NCBI GenBank assembly: GCA_029721515.1
Contig: CM056559.1
Location: 4,155,001-4,219,000, forward strand
Length of the DNA stretch: 64,000 bases
Reading direction: 5' to 3'
Source: Synanceia verrucosa
Lineage: Eukaryota; Chordata; Actinopteri; Perciformes; Synanceiidae
Shown here: positions 59,831 to 64,000 of the stretch, in pieces
How positions within the stretch are numbered: the first letter of the stretch is position 1
How the letters are laid out: every line of letters begins with the position of its first letter
Position numbers and translations under genes: made by a program
Notes under the pieces: model-generated
What the model was told of the DNA's origin: nothing
What the model saw: only the letters and a program-made list of their open reading frames with translations
Databases searched by the model: none

Positions 59831-62800
59831 GACATGTTTACTTACTTAAATACATGTTACATAAATATATTATTTATCACATAATAATATGAGCAGCACT
59901 CTGATTAAAACCCTCTGTGAAAATAAATGTAATCACCATACTTTGCAGTAATAGTAAGGAATTTTGCAAAAACATCCAACAGGTAGCACATAAATATATC
60001 AAAATAACCCCCAAAACATTTTTTATAAGGGGAAATCGTTTGGGGGGGGGGAAGAGAGCCAACATTTGAATTCACAATTCCAGAATATATTGAAAGCACT
60101 AATCAATAGACCCCATATGTGTAAACTATGCAGGCATGTTAAAGATGCCAGACAGGAGATGCTGAATGGATGTTAATGTATTGAGATATTGGAGCAGAAT
60201 TGTAAATATGATCTCTGTCAGAAATCAATGACTGATTGACTGTGCCAAAGCACCAAGACGAGGAGAGAGGCGGCCTCTCTGCATGCCAATGTGTGTGCAC
60301 ACAGATACAAAAAAACACTGCAGACCTTTTCTTAATTATGGACAAATTCAGACAATATGACTTGGCACAGCAGCCAGGACCCGAGACATGTTGAGGTTCA
60401 CAGACAAGGGGTGGGGGTCGTGTATGTTGTCTGCGCTACTGCCCAGCAACCCTGTGCAAAGTGTGCGTGTTGTCTCACTGCTGGTTTATTACACAGTGAG
60501 CTATGAGCTGTGAGCTCCCCCTAATGGCGTCACTGATAGCAACCACCAGGCTTTTTAATCCTGCTTTATCAAGTAGGCTAGTACAAGAAGAGGAGGCAGC
60601 AACAATTTCATCACATGTACTTTGCTATGCAGCTGCAGAATTAATCAGAAAAATACCACACTAGAAGAGCAACAAATGGCTTTTGCAATAAGACTAATTT
60701 AGAGCAGCTCTTTAAGTATGCACTAAAAAAATAAAATATTTAAGCTGCTGGTGTTTTCCAACAGAACACGGCAAATGTAAAGTATTTAATCCAGAATATA
60801 AATAGTGTATGCTGTGTGTGGCATTAAATTAACATTTGAAGACATGGAAGAAGAAGAAGTTGGCCTCTTTGTTTTTACCTGAACAGTCACAACACCAGCA
60901 GGAGCACAACCTGAAAGTCTCGGATTTCCCATTTTTATGATTTACATCAAAGTGGGCCACAGAACAAAGCCCTCAAAGCTCACAGTGTGCTGCTCCCTGA
61001 AGGTGTCTGTGGAAACCACTCTCCCAATAAAAATACAGAGACGAACACCATGACAGGACGCCTCGGCTTTGGCAAAGGGAACCACTTCTATTGCCTTTAA
61101 TAATAGCTTTGACTGCTCATGGTTTTTTTTTTTCTTCTGTTTGTTTGTCAAGCTGCATGTTGGAGCTCGCCCTATAAAGGCCTTACTGGGAACTGTGACA
61201 TGTTGGAAGTTTACTAGCCTGCTCCCATTGCAGGCAGCGCTGTCAGCTGGCCAGACACAGTGATTTGTCTTCATATTTTAATGTTTGTGAGTCGCATGCA
61301 AATGCTGTCTTCCCAGTGGCTCCACAGTGTTCTCGATTCTAGCAGATGTGTGCAAACACACACACCAAACAGAAATTTATTGTGTCATCAGTGTTGCTGA
61401 CGGTTCAAGGCGAATACGAGAGAGGAAAAAAAGGGAATTGGAGAAAGGTAATTTACTAAGAAGAAAAGCATACTTCAAACATAAACAATGGAGTGTGGGG
61501 CTTCATTGATGGAAATGTAAGTAGAGTGTAATTCTCCCTCAAGCACTGCCTTTTTATTTCCTGCGTTCAATCACTGGATCTGCAGCAGAGGCAGCGATAT
61601 TCCCCTGCTTTTGAAATATCAGCTGAAAGTGGATTTATTTTAATTAAACTGGACGATGTGTTTACTCAGGGCAAGGCATGTTACTAAAAATGAGATGGTG
61701 GGGCATGGACTGATAACTCACAGATATTGTGAGCTTATGTGCTTAATCCACTGTTGAACATTGCAGCTCTTTTATTAGGGTGACATTCATGATATTACAG
61801 AAAAACAAGTTTTTTGGGTTGATTGGATTTTTCATTTAAAAAAATGAGAGCGTGCAGATGATGTGGAATCACACAAATAAGTGTGACGTCACTGAGGGGA
61901 AAGCAAAGCAAGAGTTGGTGGTTTGGAACGGCTGCATCCACAACACAGATGAAACCAAAGATATTAAAAACACGGAGAAAAATACAGTCTTGCCTGCAAT
62001 TATCCCCTTTGCCCATGTTTCCATTCCTGCAAAGACAATTTGAGTTTACCACCAGATGCTGAAATGGATCATTTGTTTTAACCTAAACTAATCGTGCCAC
62101 GATTACCGTCGCATTTTTTTGTGCAATTATGTGTTTTTAACTAATAATCAATCAGATAATTTCCCATTATTGTCCTCAGAACATCTGCTCATTGATGGAT
62201 CCAGGGTGGAGGCGTTCATTAGGAAGGTTGTTAGCTGTGACCCACATCCATCCTCGTCCACTTCTCAAGTGACACGACATATCAGTCAAACTGGCTCCCA
62301 GAGACATTTGTGCTAAAATGAAGTTGAATAATTTCCTCTATTAATATATAAAACACAAGCTATGAGCTTGCTGTAAGAAAGACAAACACTAAGCTGTTCA
62401 TTAAGGATTGATGTGATCACTTTAAAATCTCAAGTGCTGCACCCTTTACCAACACCATCCTCTAATGTTTCCTGTAAAAGATTAAGCTCTTTTATCCCCA
62501 GTTTATAGTGAGCAGAAAGTGCTGCAGTGCTGTTGTTTTTCTGTAGATAAAAGAACAGCTGAGGATCAATAGGTGGTCCCCAAATGGAGAGGGTGATATC
62601 TCTGAGACAATCAGGAGTGTGTACGACAGCAGCAGTCACTCTGGGGGTTTGCAGACACATTCCAGCAGAGACATTTTCTGCATTTTAATTGCTTGTAACT
62701 AAGGTGCAATTCGAATGCAAACTATGAATCAGATGCAGACAGTGACAGAACACGTAGTTTGGGCGAAGCTGCATCTGTCTGCATGAACGTGTCTGGGGGA

Positions 62801-64000
62801 GGAAGAGGAAAGTGTTTTTAATTGTGTGGCAGGTCAGAGGTTCAGGTAGCAACATCACTCATGATCAGATCTGAGTGGTATTCGGGGAGCTCTTAGCTGG
62901 ATATCTTTCATGGCTGAGTATCCCCTTACTGGGTTTGGGTCTCTGTGTGGGGATGATTAGGAGCTGGAGGTGGGGGGAGGCGGTGAGCGGCGGGCGGGGT
63001 GATGTGCGAAGGGGTGATTAATGTAGATGTCAGTAGCGGCCCTCCCTCTTCTGCACCCTCCCCAGCATCCGTAATGACACCTGGGGAAGGCAGAATGGGT
63101 CTACCTGCAGCCCAGGCTCCCTCAGCAGGGCATGATTCTTCCCCATGATCCTCCTCTGTCAGCAGTGCTGTCACTGGGCTCGGATCAGGCCCTTATTAAT
63201 GGGCCTCTATGTCAAACATAGATATTAAGCTGTGCTCTGCTCCACACTATCCTCTGCAATAACACCCACATAGGCACACACGCTGACATGGCTGCTTCTA
63301 TACAATACAGTGACAAGACACAAACCCACAGCACAGCACACTCTCATAACTCATAAACACATCACTTCATGCACATTAACATTCTCTGAAATATTACTAT
63401 CTTATTTAGCAAGTTTGTACAGATTCACTTTCAGCATGACAAAGAGTTCATAGATCTATTAGATATCTACTCGCACTCTTTAACCCAATAGCACATTAAG
63501 CTAAAATAGTGACAAACCTCTCACTATGATGCATCATCCAACAATGCAAATCACCCCACTCAGAAAAGGGTTATAAGGCCACTGAGGAAGGATTAAAGTG
63601 GGTAACAGGCTGAACACGAATAAACCTAAAGTGCTGGCAGAGCCTCAGCAGCTTCGACTGCTTTTGCTATTTAGGCTTGTGGCTTTAATATGATACATAG
63701 AACAGGGAGACATTTATAAGAACCCACACTTGGAGACATAACACAGCTGATCAGGGTTTATTCGTGGCAATAAAACATTTAATGGAAGTCAGTGCGACAC
63801 GTGTTGAATTGTGTACTCTGTGATACTCCCTTAGAGGACGCTGGACAGATGGAGGAAGTATGGAGGACACGACACCTGAGCTCGCTGTGGAGAGAGGCTT
63901 CTATCAGCAGGACATGAACTCTGGATGTAATGCATCTCCCCATCTTTCTCTGCGTTCACTGAAAGGCGCGGTGAGTGAGACAGGGGCAGCCTATCAAATG
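59831..64000. other. DNA upstream of robo2 exon 1, no gene recognised
   Basis: No exon-like frame or transposon was identified. It may be distal promoter, or intron of a longer robo2 transcript starting beyond the right edge. A poly-G run (about 60042-60051) and a poly-T run (about 61123-61133) are the only simple repeats of note. Confidence 0.55.

Overview
This window looks like non-coding genomic DNA of a vertebrate, most likely a ray-finned fish. It has long introns, abundant CA/TG microsatellites, several short inverted-repeat DNA transposons of teleost type, a LINE-like 3' tail ending in TCTTA repeats, and no bacterial-style gene packing. The species cannot be named from the sequence. 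None of the open reading frames other than two short exons looks coding.

The one gene recognised is a roundabout receptor, best matched to robo2 (axon-guidance receptor for Slit ligands), on the minus strand. Two coding exons are present. Exon 1 (59038 down to 58984) carries the start codon and most of the signal peptide. Exon 2 (45819 down to 45493) carries the whole first Ig domain, the Slit-binding domain. Both have good GT/AG splice signals, and the split glycine codon joins to give the family sequence VDGSRLRQED. Intron 1 is 13,164 bp. Intron 2 occupies the remaining 45,492 bp on the left and runs off the edge, so all later Ig, fibronectin III, transmembrane and cytoplasmic exons lie outside. 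To the right of exon 1 lies a CpG-enriched stretch (about 59040-59720), interpreted as 5' UTR and promoter of the short (ROBO2b-like) transcript. It contains a series of short upstream ORFs, one overlapping the robo2 start codon.

The introns hold a family of TTAA-bounded MITE-like elements. Seven copies have both ends and one is an end fragment; they range from 70 to 578 bp, lie in both orientations, and occur on both sides of exon 2. Two copies of a hAT-like element lie in opposite orientation on either side of exon 2. There is also a 500-bp inverted-repeat element at 19601-20100, a nested pair of elements around 44155-44730, and many dinucleotide repeats. The remaining intronic DNA is unique-looking sequence, with a few homeodomain/POU-site-rich patches that could be conserved enhancers; conservation cannot be tested here.

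I found no CRISPR array, rRNA, convincing tRNA, operon or new multi-gene system. The most interesting signals are the upstream ORF series at robo2, the deletion series of the TTAA element, and the paired inverted repeats flanking the Ig1 exon.
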